Shown here: positions 1-11,419 of the stretch, in pieces
Numbering within the stretch: position 1 is the stretch's first letter
Layout of the letters: every line of letters starts with the position of its first letter
From: Sorghum bicolor
Taxonomy: Eukaryota; Streptophyta; Magnoliopsida; Poales; Poaceae
Assembly: GCF_000003195.3 (NCBI RefSeq)
Contig: NC_012873.2
Location: 6,595,894 to 6,659,893 of the forward strand
Reading direction: 5' to 3'
Length of the DNA stretch: 64,000 bases
The notes under the pieces: generated by a model
Database searches by the model: none
What the model saw: only the letters and a program-made list of their open reading frames with translations
What the model was told of the DNA's origin: nothing
Program-made: the position numbers and the translations under genes

Positions 1-1845
1 GTCTACCAGCGAGGTCTCGCGAAGCTCCCTCCATACCCACTACCTCAGAGTCGGGCACTGCTTCGCCCTGTACCGCCCAAGTAAGTAAATCTAAATGATA
101 TCACAACTACCTCATCTGATAGGTTTGAGGGTTTAGAGAGAAACTGACTATTTTTTCTAACTGGTGCAGGTCTTGGGATCTGGTGTCGGGTACTCCCGTG
201 CGCGCTCCCTCGACCATCCTGGGTACCTTGTGCCGGAAGTTCTTTCCCGGCCTCGTGGAGTTGGCGTCGGGGGCCCGCGAGCCGGCCACCACCTGGGACA
301 GGTACGCTTTAGGGGAGGACGACACGTACCGCAACCCCCAGGAGAGGATACTGGCCGAGTTTTGGGTAAGTTCCTTTCGCACAACAATAATTCATCCATT
401 ACATTAAAATCTATTTTTTTAAATAATGATTGGATGTATTATCTTTTGTGTAGAGGTACTTCAGGGTGGAGGACGAAGACGTGGCCCTGGCTGAGTCTGT
501 GGCGCACGCCTCCTGTAGGAAGTATGTCACCGACATGCACCACGAGGCGCGCGTCCAGGCAGTGATAGACTTCTACGCGTCGGCGCGTAGTATGACTATC
601 ACGAAGGCTCAGGCGCGGACGATGACGATGACCCAAGAGCAGTACCTGGAGGTAGATGAATAACATTCAGATTGTCTCTTTTTTGAATTTAATATATTCA
701 ATTATATCTTCATATCTGTCAAACACTCATTGTCTTGTAGGTGATTCCCTGGTGGTGTCGGGCGCATGCCGATGCCTGGGCTGCGATCGTGGGTAGGTGG
801 TTCATGCAGGACTACCTAGACAGGCACGAGTCTCAGCGGGCACTGCGTCTGCAAAGACCAGCTGCCACTCACCATCAAGGCAGCAAGAGCCTCCCCGCCT
901 TCAAAAAATCATATGTAAGTGATTTGTCTTCTATTTAGTTTCGCGTTTAATGTATGCTTGATTACTCACCCTCTGTCGCTTTTCTCGTAGGAGGCTGCGC
1001 ACCCGGACGAGGAGGTGTCTATATTCACGGCTTGGGCTGCGTCTCACCAGACTGCAGGCCAACGCACCTGGGACGCAGCTGCCCCTCGCGAGGCGTACTC
1101 CGACCCCAACGTGTACGATAAGGTCCAGGAGTACACGTCGGCGGTACGGGAGCGGCACGGGCCAGAGTACGACGTCCGCACCGAGCCACTAGATGCCGAG
1201 GCCATCATGAGGCTCGGTGGCGGTAGGAAGCACGGCCGGGCCTGGATCGCAAACGCCGCCATCGACCCCAACACCACCCCCACTCTCAGCCAACTCAGAG
1301 CACAGAGCACGAGCTCCAGCCAGCCCATCCGTGCACGGCCGACTCCGACAGTGAGCATGTTAGCTTCGCTCCAGGTAATTCTAGGTTCACTCATAGTAAA
1401 TTAATATTCTCGCAACTGAATTACATTTGCATTACTGAAACATTGGAGTGTAATCTTACAGGCCGACAACGCCCAGAAGACGGAGCAGATCACGGCCCTC
1501 ACTGCTCGGCTGGAGGCTGAGCGTCTCGCGCGAGAGGCCCAGGATCAGAGGATGGCTGAGATGATGAGGGTCCTGACCGCTCTGGGGCAGCATACAGGTG
1601 TGGACGTCACGATGTCAGCTCCAGCGCCTCAGCTTCCGACGCCGTTTAGTTCTACTGTAAGTGTCAAAATTAACTTCTTCTTTGTAACTGTAGTGCAGAA
1701 ATAATTACTGCAATCTCACATAAACATCTAACTGTTTGTGCAGCCTCAGTCGACAGCGGGATCCAATAACCCGCCTCGTACGTCACCGGATCCTGGAGCC
1801 TTCGACACACCACCCTCGACGCAGAGGAAGGACGGTTGGGGATGA
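1..1845 (+). CDS. CACTA element second ORF (TNPA/Transposase_24-like), 5'-partial
   Basis: Exon model: 1-80, 170-365, 454-651, 741-914, 991-1374, 1462-1656, 1744-1845. Every junction has GT..AG and keeps one open frame, giving about 442 residues to the TGA at 1843-1845. The product reads as the plant Ptta/En/Spm-type protein of grass CACTA elements, seen in segments such as SGTPVRAPSTILGTLCR, VIPWWCRAHADAW and GGGRKHGRAWI. The C-terminal part (exon 1462-1656) is a short coiled-coil stretch (LTARLEAERLAREAQ) followed by a Pro/Ser/Thr-rich tail. In the family this protein binds subterminal repeats and assists transposition; the repeats it would bind lie just downstream. No frameshift or stop is visible in the part present, so the copy is young or selected. 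The start codon lies left of the window. Confidence 0.85.
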
Positions 1846-1932
1846 TGGTGAGTTCTCGCAGCCCTACGTGCGTACTTGTCGGCGGTTTGGAACTTTGGTT
1901 CGATTTGGTGAACTTGTGGACTACTGGATGGT

Positions 1933-1935
<3 letters not shown>

Positions 1936-1983
<48 letters not shown>

Positions 1984-2060
1984 ATGTTCGTGTATACATG
2001 ATGTTCGTGATATATATATGTGATGTTCGTGAGATGTATGTGCTCGTTGTGGACTCTCTG
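1936..2060. repeat. AT/GT microsatellite in the CACTA 3' UTR
   Basis: A (TA)n tract of about 30 bp is followed at once by (GT)n, then by degenerate repeats of 'tgatgttcgtg' (about 1983-2035). This sits between the stop codon of the transposon ORF and its subterminal array. Apparent ORFs on the minus strand here are translated microsatellite. Confidence 0.85.
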
Positions 2061-2124
2061 TGTGTGATGGTATATATATGTATCTGTCTATTGTCTGGAT
2101 GCAAATAAACAAACGAAAAAAATT

Positions 2125-2640
2125 TAAAATTTCTCTGGTCTTTGCCGAGGGCCTTGACCGTAGCCCTCGGCAAAGAATTTCTCAGAAAAAATAGAAAACA
2201 TGTCTTTGCCGAGGGCTATGGTCAATGCCCTCGGCAAAGAATTCTCCAGAAAAAATAAAAAAAGATACTTTGCCGAGAGCCTGCATGGTAGCCCTCGGCA
2301 AAGAAAGTACCCAAATAAAAATTTTAAAATTCTTTGCCGAGGGCCTGTATGGGAACCCTCGGCAAACAAATTACCAAAATAAAAATTTAAAAAAATCTTT
2401 GGCGAGGGCCCAACGTTGGGCCCTCGGCAAAGACGCCGTCACTTGCAGCTAGTGGCCTAACGGCATGTTTTTTTCGCCGAAGGCCGGCGTCAGCCCTCGG
2501 CAAAATCTTTGCCGAGTGCCCGACAAACGGCCCTCGGCAAAGACCCCTTTCCCGACGGCTCTTTGCCGAAGGCAGCTGGCTTTGCCGAGGGTCTTATAGC
2601 CTTTGCCGAAGGCCGTAAGCCCTCGGCAAAGATCCTCTCT
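2125..2640. repeat. CACTA subterminal repeat array (TTTGCCGAGGGC)
   Basis: About a dozen copies of TTTGCCGAGGGC or its reverse complement GCCCTCGGCAAA are spaced roughly 15-60 bp apart, many as inverted pairs around short spacers (for example near 2141-2176, 2206-2241 and 2332-2367). In CACTA elements such arrays are the binding sites for the TNPA-type protein. The last copies lie within 30 bp of the terminal repeat. Confidence 0.85.
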
Positions 2641-2700
2641 GCAGTAGTGACATATGCCCCCTATTTGTTAAAGGTGATACACAGACTATTAAAAAAAATA

Positions 2701-2986
2701 CACTCCTTCAATCCTAAAATACAAGGTATCCAAGCAATTTTTAGACAATAAAGAGCTTGGAAAAACACCATATATCTTGCTCCCCACTAATCAGATGGAG
2801 AGAGAGAGAGTAGTTCACTTGTTATTTTTCCCTAATTACTACTGGTCGATTGTTTTAGATGATATAAGTTTACTCAAAAGGAGTCTCAATATTTCTTGCA
2901 GGAAAAGACAGGAGAGAGGAGGTTGAGGATTCGGAATGTACAAAATTTCGAACTCTAGATTTCTTATATTTCAGGATTAGAGGGAG
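2701..2986. mobile_element. Stowaway-like MITE
   Basis: The left end reads cactccttcaatcctaaaat. The right end, reverse complemented, reads ctccctctaatcctgaaata. TA dinucleotides flank both sides (2699-2700 and 2987-2988). Size, TA flank and CTCCxTC..AATCCT-type ends suggest a Stowaway (Tc1/Mariner) MITE. The extra 'ca' at the left end makes the boundary slightly uncertain. Confidence 0.55.
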
Positions 2987-4118
2987 TAAACCACTAATTA
3001 AAAGAAATGCATGGAGACTACACTGTTACATGAATTTGCATCTATATATTACATGCATTTGAGGGGTACAATAATATACCATTACATGCCTTTGCATCTA
3101 TATATGCCCATGAACAAATTATATGTCCATATATATATGAAGTAAATTAATTAAAAGAATGTCACCACCTTAATTTCCAGTTAATACCCCACTTGTGAGG
3201 ACAAGAATGTATCTAGCTAGAATAATGCTATTTTGCATGGTGATATTTGAATCAAATAATATACGCTCAAGTCGCTGCACGTATCGATCGCTTACGGCAA
3301 TAACAAATATATATGCACAATGCATATGACATGATATGTGACAATAAATATATCAATAGGAAAATCAGAAACGCTGTGCCAAATTAAGCATGCAGCCTAG
3401 CACCAGAAGCATGATCTCTTGCCTTCTTAATTATCTCCTGCTGGGCTCTGCGTCGTGATCTTTTAATTTGGGGGTGCAATGCAAGCACTACAGTATAATC
3501 GTATGCATTCTTGTATCCCGTCCGTTGTTCATCAGCGAATGCAGGCAAGCAGTCATGCCGTCATCATGCGGGTGTGTGCCTGGCCGGCCCCTGCATATGC
3601 ATGCAGAAATTACTACGGCATAGGCATTGCATCCAAAAAACTAGATCATCATCATCACAGGAATAAAACCAATATAATAGACTAGCTTATTTATCAAGGA
3701 GTAATAAAAAAAATGAAGCTATATATTGCATGCATGAGTACGAAAGATAATCCTGCTCTAATTTTGACTGGTTATCTTGACAGATCATGTATGAAGAATG
3801 ACCAGCTAATTAAATGCTTAAAGACCAGTTTAAGTATGTAAACCATAATTCAGAAAAAAAAAACGAACAGCAGAAGATCAACAGTTTAAGTCAATAATAA
3901 CCAAATTCCAAACCCTAGATGGCTAGTCTAGGGTTGGCGTCTAGCAAGCAACAATGCAAAGACACTCGATGCATGCAGATGCCGATAGAACGAGGTAGCT
4001 ACACATTTAGGCTTAGCTGGATCGGAGCCGCTGATGTGATATTACATCTGAACATTACGCCAAAACTGAATATAGCTAGCTTAGCTAGCTAGGGGAACTA
4101 GCAAGCTAAGTACTGTTA

Positions 4119-4330
4119 GGCCTTGTTTAGTTCACCCCCAAAATCCAAAACTTTTCAAGATTCTCCATCACATCGGATCTTACGGCACATGCATGAAGCA
4201 TTAAATATAGATGAAAATAAAAACTAATTGCACAGTTTATTTGTAAATCGCGAGATGAATCTTTTAAGTCTAGTTACTCTATGATTGAACAATGTTTGTC
4301 AAATAAAAACGAAAGTGTTACAGTGTCGTT
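4119..4330. mobile_element. Tourist-like MITE (GGCCTTGTTTAGTT family), 3' end decayed
   Basis: The element starts GGCCTTGTTTAGTTCACC after TTA (4116-4118). Its body matches the intact copy at 21485 through the 'gaaagtgttacagt' segment, after which the expected terminal repeat is not found. Confidence 0.7.
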
Positions 4331-4734
4331 TTCCTGCTTTCGTTTTCTACCGTCATTTTCTCGTGCCATACTCTTTTGTTAAAATATATGTATAGCTATA
4401 CTAGGTATATGTTTTCAAAGAATATACAATCAAGTATAAAGTATACAAACCAACAAGATCTGCCTCATGACCTACCGTGTTAACTATGTATTTGTAGTAA
4501 AAATATTCATAGCAGTTTCATAAGAAATGGATGAAATGATAATTTTTTGTGGTATATAATAAAGATATTTATATGCTATTAAACACTTTTCACTATGGGG
4601 GGGGCATATAGCCCCCTGCTGCCCCCCTGTTTCCGCCTACCGAGTCTTACCATATATACGAAGTAAATGAAAAAGAATCAGAGCAAATATAATGAATTCC
4701 TAAAATATATCCAAAACACAAGTGAAAGCAGTGA

Positions 4735-4912
4735 GACATTGTTTAGATGTGAAAAGAAAAATAATTAGGCTTAAAATTAAAGATTTGTCTTGCAAAATAC
4801 ATATAAATTATATGATTAGTTATTTTTTAATATATATTTAATACTCCATACATGTGTGTAAGTATTTGATGTGATGGTGTAAAAATTTTTTAGGTGCGAA
4901 CTAAACAGGACC
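4735..4912. mobile_element. Tourist-like MITE fragment, same family
   Basis: The diverged left end is 'cattgtttaga'; the right end is gaactaaacaggacc, near the family consensus. The internal segments 'taattaggct' and 'tttaatactccatac' match other family copies in opposite orientation to the copy at 4119. Confidence 0.5.
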
Positions 4913-6749
4913 TCGTGGAAAAATTTGTGGAACAACTGTGTCAATCAACCAAAAAAAGCAAAGGGAAATGTGACGTGTTTGCTAATGCATGCGCAATCCA
5001 GAAAGTGCACCGGAATCGATGATGGTGCTGGGGCATTGCAAAAGAAATGAAAAGAGGAATCATGAGAAAAGAATAGGTGAGATCAGAACCATATATAGCA
5101 ACAATAAGCTAGAATCATCTCCCCCAGTCTTTCTGATATTATGTACGATTATCTAGCTACTAGTAGCTAGTAATTAATTTTGGTTAAACTAATAAGCTGG
5201 TGATGCCTTTAGACCAACTAAAGTGATACTGATGGAAGAAAGCAATAAACTGTTATTATTCCTCGCATTCACTATTTTCTATTTCATGAAGAGGAAATGT
5301 AACATGACCCGATCATTGGAACTTCTGTTATAGGAACTTCAAATTTTGCTGGCAAGGACTGATTCGGCTGAAGAAATGCTTGAAAAGGAAACTTCCAATG
5401 TTCTAATTAGGTAACATAAGTGTATTTGCCTAGCTAGAGCAAAAACTCCATTATATTATTCTCTTTCATTTGAAAGAAAAAGAAAAAGGGACCAATTGTC
5501 TAGTTCAAACTAAATAACATTCAGAAGCAGAACGAAGAGAGACAATATGATTGTCGCCTTTTTGCTCTCCCTTTTCATCCAACAAAATAATGCAGTGACC
5601 GTGATGCAACAAGAATGATGGAGCCGTTAGCTAGCAAGATCGTCTTCTATATTCTATCAAAGCATGAAAGCCAAATAGCCAGCCAGCTAGTACTAATCTA
5701 GTAGTATCAAAGTACAGCTATTAGCTAGTGCTGCATTTCATGCATGCATGGCCCTCTTTGAGTGAGCTAGGTGCCAATGAACACGGCATGCACGCAAAGA
5801 TCCCAATGCAAGTCAAGATATATATGTGTACTATATATATATACACACACAGAGGAAAAGTTAGGCGAGTTAATGGGTCCATCCAAAAGAGAATGATCTT
5901 TGTTGAGAGAGGAAGAGGACGAGGAGGCAACTCAACAAGAGAGAGATTCAGGATTGCAGGCTGGCCGCCAAAAAGGGGTGCCTGGTTTTGAGAAGTCCCA
6001 TGATTTTGCTTGAGGGGGACAGTGAGCAGGAATTAGGGCATGCAGAGCTGGTCACTGGTGCATGGGATCATGCATGCCATTTCTCTGTGTGCGCTGTGCT
6101 CTCCAAAGGACAGGACAGCTTGCCAGCATATCTGGGACATGAGGCAGAAAACAAGAACTACATCCTCATCCTCCTCAGGCAGGAAGGGAGACAGATGAGT
6201 ATTTTTTTTTACTGGGCCTCTATATGCAAGAACACAATAGTAGTATATACTAGCATACAGTACATCTCAACATATATACTGTAACTGTGTGTAGCCTAGC
6301 TTCATATAGTATTAGCTACATGTAAGAGAGTAGTTTGTATTTTTCCTATGCACGCTGGCCTTTCGTAGCACACAAGAGTGATGATATTACCCCGAGTAAA
6401 ATAAAAAGACCAACCAAATGGTGCATTAGTTTATGTTCAGTGGAGGCCAAAGCATGATTAGTTATAATACAAACAACCGCAACAAACAGCAAGAAGAGCA
6501 AGTGAAATTTCAGGATAAACTTTAAAAAAGATGGACCCAAATCCACTGAGATGTGTAGGAACTTCAAGATCCTCTTCATTATTTGGGATTGAACAAATCA
6601 GCTTTATCTACTACCTGACCTAATTTTCTCAGGAGCATGCAAATGAGCATATCCCTTTACCATTAGTCCATTACAATATTGACAACATCAGATAGCCATA
6701 TCAAAATGATCAGCAAACCATAACAACTCCACCAAATATGTGTGTGTAG

Positions 6750-6750
6750 T

Positions 6751-6782
<32 letters not shown>
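6750..6782. repeat. GA microsatellite
   Basis: A (GA)n tract is broken by one aa step and preceded by a short (TG)n. No gene context is visible. Confidence 0.85.
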
Positions 6783-7375
6783 CCAGTAATAATAAATAAA
6801 TAAAAATAGTATATAGCCAAAAAAAAAGGAAAAGAATTGGTAGTAGCTAGTGGTAGAAGGAAGAAGACTTACCAAGTTGAAGAATTGAATTATGCCAAAG
6901 ATCCTCGCAAGGATCTCCCAATGGTGCGTTTCCATGCAACGTGTCCATCACGCACGCCAACGCATCTTCTTCTTCTTCCTCCTCCTTCGTCCATTGCACT
7001 ATACCAGAAGTAGTAACCTTGCAAGTTTGAGCAGCTAGCTGTCATTGGCCATCATCCATTAGAATGGTGGCCAAGCAGCTAGCTCAGCTGGCTAGCTGCT
7101 CATTTCCCCCCTAGCTAGATCCTTGCATGGGCGCATGCACGCGCCGTCTTCTTCTTCTTCCTCCATCCAAAACCTTACCAAACAATCTCTTCAACCACGA
7201 GATCAGCTTGCCTCTCGATCCACAAGTGTCATTGGCTCATTGCTTGTGGCCGGCAATGCAATGGTGTGCCCATCCAGAATAGGCTGGAAGCCATTAATGG
7301 AGAAGGAAGAAGAGCACACCGCGCACGCATGGCAAGGTCCAACAGTACGTCAGCACTGGCCGTTCGACGATGGAT

Positions 7376-8569
7376 CTATTGCCAAGACGAGACCGACATG
7401 AGCGGCCGCGTCTGCCAGCCGAGGAAGCACGCTCCGCGGGCCTCCTCGGCGACGTACCCCTCCGACGGGTAGTGCAGCCGCAGCAGCAGCCGCGCCTGCG
7501 ACACGGCGAACGCGCTGAGCGGCCGAGGCGAGAGCCCGGCGGCACGCGCGGCGGAGGCCCACGCCTCGAACCCCCACGAGTGTTCGCCGACGCGGCCCGG
7601 CGCCAGCGCCAGCGCCGCGTCGATCTCTCTGCCGAGGACCTCGTTCTCCACCAAGAGACGGTCAGCGCTGCCCGGCGGCACCGTCGCCTCCAGGGCGTCG
7701 AACACCGCCGAGTAGTAGCCCATCGCGGCGGCCACCCGCCGCGGCAGGTCGTCCGGCGGGGGGCAGTCGTCGTCGCTGCCGATGCTGCTGCTGGCTTCCT
7801 TCTCGGCGATGGTCACCACGGCGGGGTTCATGGACTTGACCCACTTCAGGAACGTGGCGACCTCGCCCTCGCCGCCGAGCCTGTGCAGGAAGAGGACGCA
7901 GTTGACGGCCAGCGTCTCGTCCGGGTGCAGCTCCAGCCCCGTGGCCGGGTCAGCGGCGAGCTGCGCGGTGCAGGGGAGGAGGAGCGGGTGGAAACGGAAG
8001 GGGAGGTTGAGGGAGCCGGCGAAGGCGCGGAGACGGTCGCCGGTGCGGAGGAGCACGTCGCGGTCGGGCCCAGCGCCGGTGATCCGGACCTCGGGCGGGC
8101 CGACCGCAGGGTCCGCGCGGTCGGCGATGGCCTGCAGCAGCGGCGGCCACTGCACGCCGTGCGCGGCGTCGAGGTCCACGATGTGCAACCGCCGCGCGCC
8201 GCCGCTGGCGGCGGCGTCCAGGATCGCCTGGTTGGCCGTCAGGTGCGCGAACCGGAGGAACGGCGCGATCTGGTTGTACGCCAGGTACGCCGTCGCCGTC
8301 GGTGCCCCTCCCGCGGGCGCGGGCGCCGCGGCGACGCGGCGAGCGAGCGCGCGGGCGAAGTGGTGCGCGAGGCGGTCGGCCGCGTCACCCCGCGGGTCGG
8401 CGGTGGACAGGACCTGGTCCGCCGCGCGCCGGGCGCCGTCGACGTCGCCGCGGTGGATGAGGCCGGCGGTCGCGAGCACGAGGCCTCTGGGCGACGAGGG
8501 CTGCGCGGCGGCGTGCTCGTGCGCGCGCTCCGCGGCGTGGTGGCCGTCGTGGCCAGGTGCGCCGAGCAT
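7376..8569 (-). CDS. GRAS-domain transcription regulator, LAS/MONOCULM1 type
   Basis: One uninterrupted exon encodes 397 aa. The GRAS domain covers nearly the whole protein. It begins with the LHR I region (from about residue 28, GLVLATAGLIHRGDVDGARR) and FAHLTANQAIL. The VHIID core is LHIVDLDAAHGVQW (about 118-131). LHR II, the VNCVLFLH segment (about 212), PFYRE/RVER-like segments and a SAW-type C terminus (ACFLGWQTRPLMSVSSWQ) follow. The wording closely matches rice MOC1 and Arabidopsis LAS/SCL18, nuclear GRAS proteins that promote axillary meristem and tiller bud formation. Lack of introns also fits that subfamily. The start is the first in-frame ATG (8567-8569). The frame stays open 49 codons upstream to a TGA at 8717-8719 but has no other ATG. 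Compared with rice MOC1 (about 440 aa) the N terminus and a mid-domain loop are shorter. The gene is very GC-rich, as for many grass single-exon genes. Orthology versus close paralogy to MOC1 cannot be settled here. Confidence 0.9.
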   Translation of the reverse strand: MLGAPGHDGHHAAERAHEHAAAQPSSPRGLVLATAGLIHRGDVDGARRAADQVLSTADPRGDAADRLAHHFARALARRVAAAPAPAGGAPTATAYLAYNQIAPFLRFAHLTANQAILDAAASGGARRLHIVDLDAAHGVQWPPLLQAIADRADPAVGPPEVRITGAGPDRDVLLRTGDRLRAFAGSLNLPFRFHPLLLPCTAQLAADPATGLELHPDETLAVNCVLFLHRLGGEGEVATFLKWVKSMNPAVVTIAEKEASSSIGSDDDCPPPDDLPRRVAAAMGYYSAVFDALEATVPPGSADRLLVENEVLGREIDAALALAPGRVGEHSWGFEAWASAARAAGLSPRPLSAFAVSQARLLLRLHYPSEGYVAEEARGACFLGWQTRPLMSVSSWQ

Positions 8570-8799
8570 GGCGGCGTCAGGGCGCGGTGGGCGCAAGGGC
8601 GCATGGCGCGGGCGGGTTAATAGCTGGAGCTGCGCCGGCCGGGTAGCATGTGCACGGGCTGGGGCTGGGGCAGGGGCAGGGGCAGGGACAGCAGCAGCTT
8701 CTGTGACAGGACATGCTCAGCTTGCAGTAACATGGGATTCAGATTTCAGACACAAACACACACAACACAGATGCTTGCGCGTGCTTGTGCTTGTGCTTG

Positions 8800-8802
8800 T
8801 GC

Positions 8803-8841
<39 letters not shown>

Positions 8842-8844
8842 AGA
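8800..8844. repeat. GA/CT tract in the 5' leader of the GRAS gene
   Basis: Two (GA)n runs are separated by 'gg'. On the gene's strand this is a CT-rich tract about 235-275 bp upstream of the start codon, inside the presumed 5' UTR. GAGA/CT tracts are common in plant leaders and can bind BPC/GAF proteins; the functional role is inference. Confidence 0.8.
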
Positions 8845-9165
8845 TTAGCAACGGCTGTGGACTTGAGGTGACTATTCTCTCTCTAGTAGATGAGAGGAAA
8901 GGTGGCAAGGTGCATCTGTATTCTTCTTGCACCCAGTGGACTTTGAGTGAGAATGGTCAAGCTGTGTTTCTTCCTGTTAGGGCGTGAGAGAGAAATTAAA
9001 GGGATGGAGAGCTTAGGGGAATCTAAGCTAAGCTCTGTCTTAGAGCTAGCAATAATACTACAAAGTAGTATGTCTCAGAGTGGGCCTTAGTTAGTGAGGT
9101 GTAGATATGCAGGCTTGGTAGTAGTAGATAGATGAATAATAGACCACGGTAGGTATGGTAGGAGT

Positions 9166-9175
9166 GTATATATAG
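9166..9175 (-). promoter_or_regulatory. Possible TATA box of the GRAS gene
   Basis: A TATATATA run in a moderately GC flank ('ggagtgtatatatagggc') lies about 600 bp upstream of the start codon. It would place transcription initiation near 9135-9145 with a 5' UTR of about 570 nt. It is the only well-placed TATA-like site noticed upstream. Confidence 0.4.
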
Positions 9176-9698
9176 GGCTAGCCTTAAGAATACATAGCGG
9201 CTACAGCATTTGCTTTAAGCTTATCTGATAAAATTTATCAATTATTTAGCAGTATTTTTTTTCTCATAACAATTAGCGAAGTTATAGTCTTAATTAAGAA
9301 ACTACACGCACTACCTTGAGGACACGGTTGCTAGTTTCTTCCTGTTGTTGGATGGAGAGAGCGGATTGGATAAAGGTAAAGATGCAGCCAAACAACCAAA
9401 ACTTTTGGAGAAATGAGTACTTTTTGAAAGAATGGATATAAACAGAGGCTTGTAAAACTTGAGTGTAAAGATTTGGAATTTGGGACTTTGGAGCCCTAAA
9501 ACTGTGTAAACTTGCTTAGGGACCCGTGTCTTGTGTATTGTAGACAAAAAATTTGGGAAGTATCTAAACACCTATTTGAATGTAAAATACAGCCAAAAGT
9601 TTTGGGATGTAAAGTTTTAGGATCTAAACAGGCCCTAAGAAGGCTTCCATACACAAAAATTTGTATTAATTGTGAGGCCTAGCAGTTATGTTTGCTTC

Positions 9699-9950
9699 CG
9701 CCTTGTTTAGTTGGCGAAAATTTTTATGTTTGACTATTATAATATTTTTGTTTGTATTACAATTATTATTCAACCATGGACTAACTAGATTTAAAAGATT
9801 TTTCTCGTAAATTACGGATAAACTGTGTAATTAGTTATTAGTTATTTTTATCTATATTTAATGCTCCATGCATGTGTTACAAGATTCGATGTGACGATGA
9901 ATCTTGAAAATTTTTGGAAACTAAATCAGTTGGAAACTAAACCAGACCTT
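9699..9950. mobile_element. Tourist-like MITE (GGCCTTGTTTAGTT family)
   Basis: The left end is cgccttgtttagttggc; the right end is a diverged 'aaactaaaccagacctt'. The internal segments 'tttaatgctccatgcatg' and 'agattcgatgtgac' are family hallmarks. No clean target-site duplication. Confidence 0.7.
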
Positions 9951-9970
9951 CACCGTGAGATAGAAAATTA

Positions 9971-10180
9971 CGCCTTGTTTAGTTTCCAAAAATTTTCAAG
10001 ATTTCCCGTCACATTGAATCTTTAGACGTATGTGGAGTATTAAATATAGATAAAAAATAACTAATTGCACACTTTATCTATAATTTGCAAGACGAATCTT
10101 TTTAGCCTAGTTAGTCCATGGTTGAATAATAATTTTCAAATACTACAAAGGAAATTGCTACAATCAAACTAAACAAGGCC
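9971..10180. mobile_element. Tourist-like MITE with TTA target-site duplication
   Basis: 210 bp from cgccttgtttagtttcc to caaactaaacaaggcc, flanked by TTA at 9968-9970 and 10181-10183. The 3-bp TTA duplication and inverted ends support a PIF/Harbinger (Tourist) origin. It lies 20 bp from the preceding copy, in the opposite orientation. Confidence 0.85.
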
Positions 10181-11203
10181 TTAACCATGATGAAGTCCTC
10201 AGTAGTTGCACTCACACAAGCAGTTGTTTTTACTTGTAGCACTTCTCGAGTTTAAGGTTTTACTAATTTCTGATGAATGAACCATGCAGTTACCGGTTTT
10301 TATGCCTCGTTTTTCAATAAGTATCTTCAACTGGCCTTTTGAAAAGAAAAAAAAATATTCCCGAGATTGTCACGTTATCAGTACTGTCATTATTTAGTGA
10401 GGTAAGTATCTTGACTCGTTGAGCTTTTGAAACGGCAGGAGGTGGGTTTCTGTGAAATTGTATGCAATGGAAATCATTGCTCAAAACTATAGTATCATGA
10501 CAGTTTTTGTCAAAGATATAGCGTGATTTTATTTTTATTTAAAACTGCAGGATATATGTAAGAACCTTTTGTCCTGTTGCAAATGCGCATGCGTAAATGC
10601 GTTCGGATTGGGGCCTAGTCCTGGAACTTTTTACAGGTTTTATTTCATTTACTAAATTATTAGTTTTTGGCGACATGCTTAATTAATAGGTGTATATATT
10701 TAAATGAAGCACGGGGATTACCTACGGTCTAGAATACTAGCTTGTTTTAGTGGTGAGCACAAGAATAAGCTAGTGAGTAAACGAAATGGTTTTCAATGTA
10801 CAAAGAGGGCTGAAACAACACTTTTTTTAATATGGAGTATACTATTTGGGTTCCATTTGAATATTTTCTATGTACTATATAACTTTTTTTCTATAAAATA
10901 AGGATTTGTTTGCTAAACCTCTTAGAGCAGCAAGCCAAGGCTTCACCAAACAATATTTCATATGACAATGATTCTACATTGATTGCGTGAAGTGATTTTC
11001 TAAAATAGACTAAGAATATATGCACATAGTTTCCTACATGGGATTTATCCTAGGCGATCACCCTTAGCCATATATACTTCTCCCAGAGAATCATTTACCA
11101 CGAAAAATAAAAAGAGGCATAAAGAGATCTACCAACTTTGCTCTTAAATTTCGGTTCTATAACAATTCCATATATGCAATCGTTACAAAAAAAAGTTGAA
11201 TAA

Positions 11204-11419
11204 CAAGGCTTGTAACTTGGAAGGGTGATTTTTTAATTTTACTATTGACACTGTAGTACTTTCGTTTGTAACTAGGCTCAAATCTCGTAAAATTACAAAC
11301 AAACTATACAATTAATTATTTTTTAATCTATATTTATTGTTTTATACATGTACCATAAGATTCGATGTAACGAGAAATTTTAAAAAGTTTTTAGATTTTA
11401 GGGTAAACTAAACAAGGCC
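11204..11419. mobile_element. Tourist-like MITE with TAA target-site duplication
   Basis: The right end is ggtaaactaaacaaggcc; the left end is a diverged caaggcttgtaacttgg. TAA occurs at 11201-11203 and 11420-11422. Confidence 0.7.

Larger units (their letters stand above)
1..2649 (+). mobile_element. CACTA (En/Spm) transposon, 3' portion
   Basis: Seen: a multi-exon ORF (1-1845), an array of about a dozen 'TTTGCCGAGGGC'-type motifs in both orientations (2130-2640), and a right terminus that reads CACTACTGCAGAGAGGATC on the minus strand and ends at 2649. The CACTA terminus, the subterminal repeats and the Transposase_24-like second ORF are typical of grass CACTA elements. The 3-bp target-site duplication on the right would be 'aca' (2650-2652), but the left end lies outside the window so it cannot be confirmed. 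The 5' part, with the catalytic TNPD-type transposase, is also outside. Confidence 0.9.
2987..7375. other. Gene-free intergenic region with MITE pieces and microsatellites
   Basis: No ORF here has coding character. Contents are two pieces of the GGCCTTGTTTAGTT MITE family (4119-4330 and 4735-4912), short AT-rich tracts, a GA microsatellite (about 6750-6782) and scattered gctagct/catgcatg palindromes. The block lies between the CACTA terminus and the 3' end of the minus-strand GRAS gene. It may contain that gene's downstream control elements, but none can be recognised. Confidence 0.6.

Noticed and set aside
1670..2173. Minus-strand ORFs rich in Tyr-Ile-His repeats
   Set aside because: They are translation of the TA/GT microsatellite.
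7370..8987. Long plus-strand open frames over the GRAS gene
   Set aside because: They are GC-driven antisense shadows; only the minus-strand frame shows family motifs.
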